NCBI RefSeq assembly: GCF_016859285.1 | Contig: NC_053401.1 | Coordinates: 2,456,969-2,520,968, forward strand | Direction of reading: 5' to 3' | Source of the DNA: Xiphias gladius | Lineage: Eukaryota; Chordata; Actinopteri; Istiophoriformes; Xiphiidae | DNA: 64,000 nucleotides | In this document: one piece after another, positions 12,255 to 22,276 of the stretch | How the letters are laid out: each line of letters opens with the position of its first letter | Position numbering within the stretch: the stretch's first letter is position 1 | Notes under the pieces: generated by a model | Told to the model about the DNA's origin: nothing | Seen by the model: the letters and a program-made list of their open reading frames with translations, nothing else | The model's database searches: none | Position numbers and translations under genes: made by a program

Positions 12255-13620
12255 CTTTTATGCCGAACCTTTTGATGGTATCTTCTTAAATTAATCATGT
12301 GTTGTTTTTAATGAGCGCGGCGCCGCTCGCTATCATCGCCGCCGGTGTTTGGTTTGGTTTGTAACGCCCACCGAATTAAAATTCCTCTTCTTCTTCGTTC
12401 CCTTTTAACCGCAGCTCAGGTGCCTTTAGCGAGCATTGCCGCCATCTATTGTCAATACAAACCCCGGTATTCTTATTTTTATCTAATCCCCTCTCTTTGG
12501 ACATTTCACATTTTAGCGTGAATAAAAACACGTCGGAGTTTTAAATGCTTCCGTTCTTCAAACCCCAGCATAACAACACCCTCGTACCCCGACGCGCGGT
12601 AGCCCGGTCTGAGGGCATCTTGGGAGGGCATATCCTCTGGCGCCATCTGCCGTAAAGATCGTCCCACCAACGGGGAGGAGAAGGTTCGCGGTAACCAGGC
12701 AACCAAAGAAGCTATAGGTTACAACTGCTAGAAGCCACCGCTAGCCAACCGCCGCCTGGGAAGCGTTTTGAGGCAACTAAATAAAATAAAAAAGAGCGTG
12801 TAAGTAAACTCTCCGATGCTGCTGTTTTCAGAAATGAACGCGGAAATTAGTGATTAGTGATTAAATGTGACCGCGACTCTTTCTACGTTGGCGTAAAAAA
12901 AAAACAACAACAAAGCAAAGGTAACTTTTCGTCTGTGAAGCGCGACCCTCACGAAACTCCATTCAATAATGTCGCATTTTAAAGTCTCACTGCATATAGA
13001 TAAGCATATGAAAATAAAACGTGTCGATATTCGCAGCCTTACCTTTTTTGGTGTTCATATTTCAGCTCGGCATACATTTAACAGATCAAACAGCGCTTAT
13101 TCATACGGTAAAATATCGCTTTTTATAACTGCCAACCCTTTTCGTCTTTGAAGCACGACACTCGCGAAATTTGATTCAGTAATGTCGCATTTTAAAGTCT
13201 CACTTTTGTTTAAAGTATCATACTTCGATTTCGAGTTTTTACTTTTTTTTTCCAGTGTATTTTAGCTCGGCACACATTCCGCATATCAAACAGCGCTTAG
13301 TCTTTGTAAGATGTCATTTTTTTTACAACTGCAACCTTGTGACACTCAGTTTTTTGCCAAATTACGTCGCCAATGGCACCGCAGTCCAACCCAAACACAA
13401 CTCGAAATTTCTTTTAAATAAAGTGCTCCTCGGTGAATAATTTATATGCCGAATTTGACAGATATGTTTAACCTCTTATGCATTGTTCTAATTTTTAAGA
13501 AAATCAAAAATGGAGCAAAATATTTACCCTGCCAGATTTAAAAAAAAAAAAAAAAAAAAAAAGGGAACCAATGAGTATTTTACTGTACGCTTGAAAACCT
13601 AATGAAAGCATATTTCTGTC
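12255..13620. promoter_or_regulatory. Divergent dclre1c / meig1 promoter region
   Basis: This 1.4 kb lies between the dclre1c start codon (minus) and the meig1 coding start (plus). It holds the most CpG-dense stretch of the first 15 kb (about 12310-12760, e.g. GCGCGGCGCCGCTCGC near 12315) and no obvious TATA box at a fixed place, as expected for a housekeeping divergent promoter. From about 12927 to 13350 it contains a roughly 210 bp tandem duplication described separately. The exact transcription starts cannot be read from sequence. Confidence 0.55.
12927..13350. repeat. Tandem duplication, about 210 bp unit, in divergent promoter
   Basis: Unit one starts with CTTTTCGTCTGTGAAGC at 12927 and unit two with CTTTTCGTCTTTGAAGC at about 13138. 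Both continue to AATGTCGCATTTTAAAGTCT (12968 and 13182), then AGCTCGGCA and a shared AGCGCTTA (13095, 13293). A third partial start may follow near 13334. The period is about 200-211 bp with point differences and small gaps. Confidence 0.75.
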
Positions 13621-13701
13621 ATGCCTCGTCAGTTACCAGACACCCAGTCCATTGACACCAGGACAAAGCATCTCTGCGACATCTGGGCTGTCATCAACGC
13701 C

Positions 13702-15096
13702 ATGTCCTGTACTACTGATAACAACGCCAAGCCAAAGTCCATGAGCAGAGCCAAAGGATGGACTGCAGAGGTGGAGAACCTGTTCAGATTCCAACAGGCA
13801 GGCTACAGAGATGAACTGGAGTACATACAAGTCAAACAAGGGGCTATGGTAAATATTATTCTCCAATTTTCTTTTTTGGAGTTGATTTGTTTGAGTAGTT
13901 ATTTACTTCAGGCTCCCCCCTCATTTATCATTTATCAGCATTATACAAATATTTAATCTTTGGGTTATAACACAGTATAATGTAGTTGTACACAGATATA
14001 AGGACATTTGAGATGTTTATTATTTACAGTATTTACCAACAAAAATTAAGACATATGTTGTATTATTAGAACTGTGTTTGAATATATATTCATTCATTGT
14101 CTGTTTATAGAGCAGCCTCCACTTATAGCTGTCCACGGGGGGGTTATAGTTGTTAACAAATAGATTCATAAACTCTTATCTGCTAATAACGACATTACAG
14201 TGTGTTATAAACCATTTATTACAGGTTTATATACCTTCACCTATAGATTCTAAATAACGGGACTTAAAGTAAAGTGTTGATCAGTGACAACTGATTAATC
14301 ATTGAAGTAATATTTTTAAGCAAAAATGTCAAATTTTCACCAGTTTCCAGCTTTTTCAAATGTGTATGTTTATTGATATTCTTCAGCCTCTATGATATTA
14401 AAGTGAATATCTTTTGGTTTTGGACTGGTGGTCAGACAAAACAAGACAAACATTTGTTTGTCATTTAAAAAAAAAAAATGTTTTCTTACATCTTACAGGT
14501 CAAACTATTAATGTACCAATCCAGATTAATCGATAAATATTAAAAAGAGAAAAAGACTGAGAAAGAACTGAATGTGAATGGAGGATGTGAGTTTTGAGTT
14601 TTAGTTTGAATATTCCCTCTGAATTTTAACTCTGATATTATTTCTGTCATCAAAGCAGCTCTGCCTCTGAAACATCTGCAGAAACTTGTCTTTTCTCTAT
14701 CAACTGCAATATCATTCAGAGACAGTCCTGTTTGTCTGCATGTTGCCAGGCGGATATTTGCCGTACAGTACCCAAAAACACAGTAGGATGTCAGCACTGT
14801 CAGGAACGTGATACTGTGTGATATTCCTTCAAAATCACAAGATTAAGAGCTGTCACGAAATGCAAAAGTACCATGGTGGACGATGTCTTGATGTACTAGT
14901 GTAAACTTAGTTTTATACAGTAATCACAAATTGATCATGTCTCTCCCGGTCTGTGTTTCTGTCTCAGATTGACAAATGGCCAGAGACCGGCTTTGTGAAG
15001 AAGCTCCAACGTCGAGACGACACGTTTTATTACTACAGCAGGAAAAGAGAATGTCAGGACTGTGATGTCCATAAAGTCAAAGTCTATGCATATTAA
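13702..15096 (+). CDS. meig1: Meiosis expressed gene 1 homolog, two coding exons
   Basis: Coding exons are 13702-13848 and 14968-15096, joined in phase 0 by a GTAAAT donor and a gtctcag acceptor. The product is 91 residues (mammalian MEIG1 is about 88). Diagnostic blocks are [44 protein letters not shown] and the end HKVKVYAY. In mammals MEIG1 works with PACRG in manchette-based cargo transport during sperm tail formation; that role is inferred here by homology. The frame is open upstream to an ATG at 13621, which would add 27 residues unlike the family; the ATG at 13702 gives the family-like start and was chosen. The gene lies head-to-head with dclre1c, an arrangement also seen in mammals. 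Confidence 0.93.
14278..14540 (-). mobile_element. R1 copy in meig1 intron
   Basis: Antisense core TGAATATCTTTTGGTTTTGG and GTCAGACAAAACAAGACAAA; lies in the only meig1 intron. Confidence 0.6.
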
Positions 15097-15238
15097 GGTG
15101 TTCTGGACTCTCCCATCCGCCGAGGATGGAGCTGCATCATCCCACTTATCAATAGGATACAGCCAACACATGTCAACACACACAATAGGGCACAGATGAC
15201 GCCCCCTCTGAAGGCGAAGTAGTGGCCTTTTTGTTTTC

Positions 15239-15244
15239 AATAAA
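15239..15244 (+). terminator. meig1 polyadenylation signal
   Basis: A canonical AATAAA sits 143 bp after the meig1 stop codon, a short 3' UTR typical of this small gene. There is no competing signal between the stop and this site. Confidence 0.7.
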
Positions 15245-15522
15245 TGAACTTTTAAACTGCATATGAGAGCTGCTTTGTAGAGGCTTCGCAGTGTGCTTCT
15301 TCTGGATTGGGAGATTTTTGTTTTCCGCAGAGTGAACATAATTATTTCCCACACGAAAGTCCGTGTTTCTCTAAACCAGACTTAAGTTTGTAGAATTCAT
15401 GTTCATGTTCAAGTCGAGCTTTCATTGTCATTTTCAGTCGTATGGGTGAGAGAGAGTTTGTGTGACCAAACTCAGCAAAGTTGCCCCTAAAGTTTGTTTT
15501 AACCAGATGTAAAACCAACAGT

Positions 15523-16253
15523 CAAGGCTGGATTACAAAGCAAAGCAGGTACTGCCTGGGCAATCGAGACTCTCAACGGCCCCAATGGCCCCAGACTGCA
15601 AAGTACGCATTTGTTTGGTAATATGAACTAAAGCACAATACCAGTTGAAATGTTACTGGCATTCTCTCTCCCTTTTCGCCTGTACCACATTCGCTTTTTT
15701 ACCTTTTCTTGAGGCCTGAAGGCTTATTCACATTATCACAGAATAACAGCTTTTGCGTGCACCTTCTCCACTACTGTTGTTTGTTGTGGTCCAGCCAGAG
15801 CGGGGGGTGTGTGCCCAAAGTTCAGGTTTCTTGAACTTCGACCTTTGTGGGCCCATCCATTCGCTGCTGATGACTGCTTGAACTGAAAGATGGACTCTCC
15901 AGAACTGTAAAATAGCAATGCAGACAAAAAGGATATTCGCTTGGTGAAATATCAGCATGCAGATGGTCTTCTATGGGTAACACAGTTTGTTTAATCAAAT
16001 ACTGGAGTAGAAAAACAATATTTTGCTCCTTTTACTTGCTGACAAATATTCTCACCGTCTGAGGATTAAACAAACAACTCATCTGACTCTCAGGGAGAAA
16101 GAAAATACTCATAATTACTAAAAAAGGCAACGTATTCCTTTCATAAATCTGCTTTTAATCAAATAATAACCACACAAACTTGGGGAACCTGGGATGGGCC
16201 CTGGGGCCCACAGCTCATTTTTTTGCTTCAGGGCCCCTTGTAATCCAGCCCTG
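15523..16253. mobile_element. hAT-like non-autonomous element
   Basis: The ends are inverted repeats: AAGGCTGGATTACAA at about 15524 and TTGTAATCCAGCCCTG ending at 16253 (reverse complement CAGGGCTGGATTACAA). Subterminal GGCCCC-rich segments follow inside both ends. Terminal CAGGG is typical of hAT elements. There is no transposase frame inside, so it would depend on an outside enzyme. I could not confirm an 8 bp target duplication. Confidence 0.6.
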
Positions 16254-17400
16254 AACACAAGTAAAATGTTTGTACTGTACGTCCTGCACACCATTAGAGC
16301 TGAACACTAGGTAAAGTCGTTTGGCTACATGTCTGTTAGATAGTGGAGATGCAAAGAAGCTTATTTACCAGCCCTGCTGAAGAACCAGTTTAACTGTCAA
16401 ACAATTCATTTTACTGCTGCTTTAATCTGTTTTATAGGCATTTATGCTTTGTTTTTTGTTTTTCTGACATTTAAGATCCTACAAACTATAAATGAGTTCC
16501 AGTTGAAGAGAGGGTGTATGAAGGCAGAATCGTCATGTTTGGGCAAAATATTCAATAAATTGTGTTAGTTCTGTTTTTTTTTTTTTTTAAATGAATCTCG
16601 TGTCTTAAGTATCATCATATGTTTTTTTTTTCTGTAATAAGATACAAGGTTTAATGAGGAGAGATTTCATGCCTACTCACTGTAACATTCATGACCTGTT
16701 TAAAAAATGTGACTTAAGATTTCTTTTCCTAGGATTAATCGAGGTCTGTCACACTCTCCTCATGTGATGGTAACATGAAGGGTGAGATTATGCGTGGACC
16801 CCCCCTCCCCCTCAGATCAAGAACATATCGCTGCATTTATCTGCCTTTGGAGGGAGAGATTTGTGCTTATTAATTTGTAATTAGAAACAAAGTTGAACCC
16901 TTTGTGCCGCGCAGAGAAATTTGCAAGCTGATGTGATCCGCACCCTGCTGCGCCACAGTCAGCCCTGCCACAGCAAGGCAGGTGAGTAACTCAAGATTGT
17001 ATTTTAGCTTACTTACTTTACATCAAGTTACTGGGGATAACTTCATTTGACTTGACTTTTTCTGTTTTAAAGTATGTCAGGTATCTTTTTTTATTCCTAG
17101 AAAATAGTTGTTGGTGCCTGAAACACCGAACATCCTGCGTGTTGCAGCGGCTACATTAGTGCCAGTGTCATTACACCAAACTCCATTCAAAATTTTGACG
17201 ATTTAATGTACTTTCTCAAGTTTCTTGGGAATGGGTTTACAAATAAGACAAACAAATCCACTGCGCTTTTTAATACTCGCCCGTTTCGATTAAATAAGTT
17301 TGTGTTGATATTGAAGTTGTTCTAAAAGTTAGAATTCATTAGAACAAGTTGTATCTTGTCGTTTTGCACACTGACATCTGCTATTTAAAAAGCTCGTGGG
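16254..17400. other. Intergenic between meig1 and tmem243
   Basis: No assigned gene. Most is AT-rich and unremarkable. About 16800-16992 stands out: an AT-rich homeodomain-like stretch (TTAATTTGTAATTAG near 16871) is followed by a less AT-rich segment bounded by a splice-acceptor-like GCGCAG (16915) and a donor-like GGCAGGTGAGT (16977-16987). This is treated as a candidate conserved element or orphan exon in the findings. Confidence 0.4.
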
Positions 17401-18300
17401 TACTTAGTCAACGGCACGTACAGTACTTCAATTATAACCCACCGTTAAATGGTTTGATTTCTGCACGAAGTTCGGCGAGCTGCGTGTGCGTGATGGAATC
17501 CGGCAAGTCAAGCGGTGCCGTGTTCGGCTCGAAAGTAATGGAACTCGCCTTTAACAGCCAGAGTTGAAGCTACCGGGTCGAAAGTCGTGATTTATTGAAA
17601 TAATTCAGCCGGGTGATCTAGGTTATATTTTTGCCCGATCGTAGACTGCAGTCGCGTATTTTTTTTTTTTAATGGTCTTGAAAAAGTAGACAGTACATCT
17701 GCCAAACAGAATCAATGTTAAATTGCTTAATTTTTGAATGGAGTTCAGCGAGTTGCGTGGGCGTCAGTGGACCTGACCAGCCGAGCGGTGCCGTGGTCGG
17801 CTCAGCAGTGATTGAACTCGCCTTTAACAGCCTGAACTGAAGCTACCGGTCTTGCTCCCTTTAATTTCGACCCTACTACTCGGCTTTTCTGAAGTTATGT
17901 TTCCAGCGGAGTCAACACGGGAACTGTGAGGCAAGTGTTGGGGCTAAATTTGGAGGGAAACAACCGGGTTACCAGCTACTTAACTAACTGCGTTTTGCTG
18001 ATTCTTGTCTAGTGGTGGAGGAGCTGCCTGGATGGTTAGCTTAGCTTCGTTAGCCTGCCAACCTGCTTTACGGTTGGCCTTGTAACGGGTAAAGCTCAGG
18101 TTAGCTAACATAACGTTATCGTTTAGTGTTAAACTCACCGGTTTACACCTGGTTAGAAGCACTGATTTAAAAAAAAAAAAAATTATGGGCGTTTTCTCCA
18201 CCGTAACGGTAACATATGGTTGGTTAGGTTGACTTGACGCCCAGGTGAGTTATGTTAACTTACACGGCTAACGAGCTGTTTGGGCAAACTTAAACGTATT
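17400..18300 (+). promoter_or_regulatory. Probable tmem243 promoter and non-coding first exon
   Basis: CpG density rises here compared with both flanks. A strong splice donor, CCAG followed by GTGAGT, lies at 18244/18245, suitable for the end of a non-coding first exon whose partner would be the exon entered at 22082. The region contains a direct duplication (17468-17575 and 17740-17848). The transcription start is not resolved. Confidence 0.45.
17468..17848. repeat. Direct duplication, about 105 bp, two copies
   Basis: Copy one (17468-17575) and copy two (17740-17848) share GTTCGGCGAG/GTTCAGCGAG, AGCGGTGCCGTG, TCGGCTC, GAACTCGCCTTTAACAGCC and TTGAAGCTACCGG/CTGAAGCTACCGG in the same order, offset by about 272 bp. 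The sequence between them is unrelated, so this is a spaced duplication, not a microsatellite. Confidence 0.75.
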
Positions 18301-18799
18301 TGCTCGGCTATTGTTAGCGCGATAATCTATTTGCTAATCAAGCTAATTGGTCAGATTGCAAGTAAGTGTCTGTAACATTAGCGTTATGGATGATGGATGT
18401 GTCAGGCTGCTCAACGTGTTGATGGTTGACAGTCAGATTGTATCTCTCGATTGTCCCACGAAGATACACCGACTTCGTCTTGACTGAAGCCGCAACGTTA
18501 TCTCCTCTCGGGGGTGTCCCTGCAGCTCTCTTACAAAACGACGGGGTCTTTTATTTTTGCTTTTATTTTATTATCATCATTATTATTAATTTAATGTATT
18601 TACAGTGCTCGGGCTTAGTTGTGAGGGGAGTGAGTAAAACTTAGGACCCAGGGCCCCAGTCATCAGAATTACATGTTGGCTGAACGAAGAGTCTGACAGT
18701 TCTTGCATCTAAAAACATTATTAGAGCAGGTTGAGACTTGTTTAATCTAAATAACTTGAGTTATTTTTTTTTATTTTTTTTATATGTATATAATAGAAA

Positions 18800-19052
18800 A
18801 AAATATCCATCCCAGTTTCTCAGAGTCCAAGGTGAAGGTTTCACGTCTGGTTTTGTCCGACCAACAGTGTGAAAGCCAAAGATATTCTGTTCACAGAAGA
18901 TATAAAACAGAGAAAAGCAGAAAATCTTACTAGTTAAGGCTGAAAACATAAGCAAAAAAAAAAAAACTTTGTGGGGATTTTTGCTTGAAAAATGACTCAA
19001 TCAGCTAATTGATTATCAAAATCGATTAATCGAGTAACTATTGTAAGTCTTA
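18800..19052 (+). mobile_element. R1 copy upstream of tmem243 coding exons
   Basis: Core TCCGACCAACAGTGTGAAAG and AAAGATATTCTGTTCACAGA; right end AATCGATTAATCGAGTAAC. Confidence 0.6.
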
Positions 19053-19579
19053 GTATATATTGTATATGTGTGTGTGTTGTGTCTTTAGGTTTCTATACTA
19101 CTTCTGTGTTGCAACGTAAGGCGGCTTTCCACCTTTGTGTTATGCCAAGGTTATGATAAAGACCTAAGAAAAACAATGGCAGAGGTAATGTTTTAAAACC
19201 CCATAGCGAAGGTTTCCCACAGTAATTATAGTACATTGAGAAAAGAGGCTGGAATACACAGATCTTAAATGCCTTATGAAATCTTGATTATTGATTATCC
19301 TAATAACCACTGCACGCATGTGTGTAGTCGCTGATTGGTTTATTTGTAGGCGTAACAATGGGCATATTAAAAGGCCTACAGAGGCTGCATATGCACATGT
19401 CCCAGATTTCTGTTCTACGCCACTGGTGCTCGGTACGGACTGTCACTGCACCCAGATCTGGGTGGGGGGTTCAGTCTCACTGAATACTGAGAATGAACCA
19501 ATTCTCTATGCTTATATTTATAGAAAAAGTGGTTGAATCACATGTCAAATACACACTAAAACCAGTGTATCTGCGGTAC

Positions 19580-19890
19580 AGCTGAAACAATTAGTAGATT
19601 AACAGCTATTTTGATAATTGATTAATTGTTACAGTTGTTTGATGAAAGCAAAAATGGTCAATATGTTCTGCTCCCAAAGTTTCCCAAATGTGAAGAGCTG
19701 CTGCTTGTTTTCGTTTTTTTTATATCATTGTAAACGGGACAGTTTTTGGACTATTGGTCAGACGAAATGAGAAATTTGGATGCGTCATGTGCAATGGGCA
19801 AACTTTATAAATACATTTCTCATCATCACAGTCATTAAATTACCCTAAATGTGAATTTATTTTCGTTGTTCATTGATTTTAAATAGTTCT
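19580..19890 (-). mobile_element. R1 copy, first of a tandem pair
   Basis: Starts AGCTGAAACAATTAGTAGAT and contains GGACTATTGGTCAGACGAAA. Confidence 0.6.
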
Positions 19891-19903
19891 TTTTGGCAGA
19901 ATT

Positions 19904-20222
19904 AGAGCTGAAACCATGTGACATTTCATTGGTGAGTCGATCATCAGATAATTAATCTTCAGCAATTGAGTAAAGCTATCAAGTAATTTTCTAACCAAGA
20001 TGCCAAAGATTTGCTGGTTCTCAAAGGTGAATATTTGTTGCTTTTCTTACTCAGTTTACTATTATCAACGACTACCTTTGGGGTTTTATCTGTTGGTCGG
20101 GCAAAACCAAACACTTTGGAGAACTTGTAATGGGCATTTTTCACCACAAGACTTATCGATTAATCAAGAAAGTAATCGCTACATTAATTTGATAATGACA
20201 GCAATAACTAGCTGCTGCCCTA
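19904..20222 (-). mobile_element. R1 copy, second of a tandem pair
   Basis: Starts AGAGCTGAAACC directly after the previous copy and contains TTACTCAGTTTACTATTATC and CTGTTGGTCGGGCAAAACC; ends near CTAGCTGCTGCCCT. Confidence 0.6.
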
Positions 20223-22081
20223 CTCGTAACTAGTTGCTTTCTTGAGCAACAGGCTCAAATATTTTTGGATTCAGATGGTCTTCTAATAACCAAAGGCCAA
20301 TATAAAGCTGACCTATATTCTCAGCTGTAGGAAAAGGACCGAACAGATAACCTAAATAGATTAGAGTTGTCTATGTTCCTGTACTTTCAGCTCACATGTG
20401 AACCAAATATTTTTCTTCTGAGCTTGGTTAAGTCGTGGGTTTTCTTTTTAAGAAGCCTAGTGAATCACAAGGCTGTGGAGGAATGTAGCTTTAGGCCAGG
20501 TTTATGCTAGTTTATAATGAAGCTCTTGTTTTCCACTGTGTGTTTTCTGCTGAGAAAGCTCTGCGAGGGTTTTATTTCCTTTTCTGCTGCCACCTCACCC
20601 AGAAAGGAAGAAACAACTGCAGCTGCTGTTGCCGTCTTTTATGAAAACGGTTGTTAAACTCTGCATCAAGACGTCGTGTGAAACTGTGGTGTGAGAGAAG
20701 TTTTTAATTTTTTTTTAATTTATTTTATTTTTTTTACCTTTTTAGATACGTTGTTATCCTGACCTCCTGTAAAATTGCCTCTACGGTTATGTACTTTATA
20801 ATCCCCTCTGAAAAGAACTAGATGCAGAGACTTGGGTTTCGTTGTTCGGGTCTTGCCCAAAGTGTCAAACATACGCTGATGCCCCCAGGTGTGCAAACAG
20901 AAAACGGATGTGGGCTTGTTTCTAACAGCAAACCGAGCCTCACCCCCCCCCCCCCTTTCTTTCTTTTTTTTTTCCCTCTCAAATTCAAGCTTATAAAGCC
21001 TCCCCTTTAATCTGGTTTTGGTTTTCATTAAATATCATGGTCTTTTGAGACTAGAGAGAGCTACAGAAAAAGTTAAGGGATCATCTAAGTTATAATAATT
21101 CATCTGGAGGGAGATGTAAATGTCTGAACCAAATTTCATGGCAATCCATCCCATAGTTGTTGTGATACTTCAGTCTGGACTAGAGCTACGACGGTGAAAT
21201 GAGACAAACTCTGCGATTAACAATCAGCATCATTATTGATCAACCAAAAACACCAAAACTATTGTGGCAAAGAACAAGGAACACTCTACATTTTGTCCAA
21301 GCACACTCATGGCAGAATGACGAGAGTAATGATGCCGCAAGAAGAAACCTGATTCAGGGCTCTTGTGCAGGACACGACTCTTGTTTTAAGACAGACTTGG
21401 AAAAATTGTGAACCTGTCCTTTTTAAAGCTTTTAATCGTGGGAGGAGCTCTACCTCGAGAAGTTCTGTTTTGGTCAGAGCACAGGCTCAAACCTTGTCTT
21501 AGTGAGACTGTCACTGAGGCTGAGTCAGTATGAAGAAAACTATTTTTGTTCAGATTTCAGCTTCTTTTATCTCTCAACACCATTTGCATAAAGATGGAAC
21601 TGACTGCGGTTTGTTATCACACCTGAAAATAGAGGAAGTGAAGCGGGAGGAACTACAGTAAAAACCTGTTTTCTGTTGTATCTGATTTTCTTCAGAAGTG
21701 TTTGACCACTGTGGAAAGAGAAGCACCAACCCAACCCGCTTGAAGGAACTGTCAGTGTCGTTAATACCTTTATACTGAAGTTATGTTGTAGCACAACCAG
21801 AACACAGCTTATCGAAATTCTTGCCTATTAATCTACTTATCCTTGCAGCTTTAGTTGCTTTTCATCGGTCGGCGTTATGATTTCACATTTCTATTTATTG
21901 CTTTGATATTAGTAGAATAAGACACAGATATAATGTAACACTGGATTTTTTTGGGCTTTTCTAGCCAGTGCAGGATGTTGCAGGCAACACTGACGATGAT
22001 GTGACGGTGTTTTTGCGTGATTCACCGTCAAGTTTCTTTTGATACAAACTTATCATAGTTTCACATCTTCTTGTCACACAG

Positions 22082-22276
22082 GTAAAGTAAGACGCCTACC
22101 AACCTGCCATAATGTCCCCATCGGTCTGTAGACACTGACGGCTTTACTGACACCGTGCAGAGGGAAGGCAGCTGGAAGCAGGCCAGCTAGCATGCAGCAC
22201 TGGCCCGGCATTTCAGGGAGGTGGCGCTGCTGAGGGGTGAATGGTGGGCGGTGAGTGTGTGTCTGCTGAACCGGCC
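22082..22276 (+). other. tmem243 5' UTR in the start-codon exon
   Basis: A pyrimidine-rich acceptor ending TTGTCACACAG at 22081 precedes this segment, and the reading start follows at 22277. It contains an upstream ATG at 22111 out of the main frame and an in-frame ATG at 22241, so leaky scanning or an N-terminal extension is possible. Confidence 0.5.

Larger units (their letters stand above)
18300..22081 (+). other. Probable tmem243 first intron
   Basis: No coding exon is seen. The stretch holds three copies of the dispersed inverted-repeat family (18800-19052, 19580-19890, 19904-20222) and a fragment near 21085-21185 (GGCAATCCATCCCATAGTTG) that resembles a repeat common in fish introns. 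The rest is AT-rich with poly-T and poly-C runs (20943-20957). Confidence 0.4.

Noticed and set aside
13621-13701. Longer meig1 start adding 27 residues
   Set aside because: The extra sequence does not resemble the family, and the ATG at 13702 gives the expected length; a possible acceptor (CACCAG) lies within the extension.
17349-17567. 72-codon frame with MESGKSSGAVFGSKVMEL as a small protein
   Set aside because: The duplicated copy 272 bp away has a stop in the same place of the frame, so the similarity is at DNA level, not protein level.
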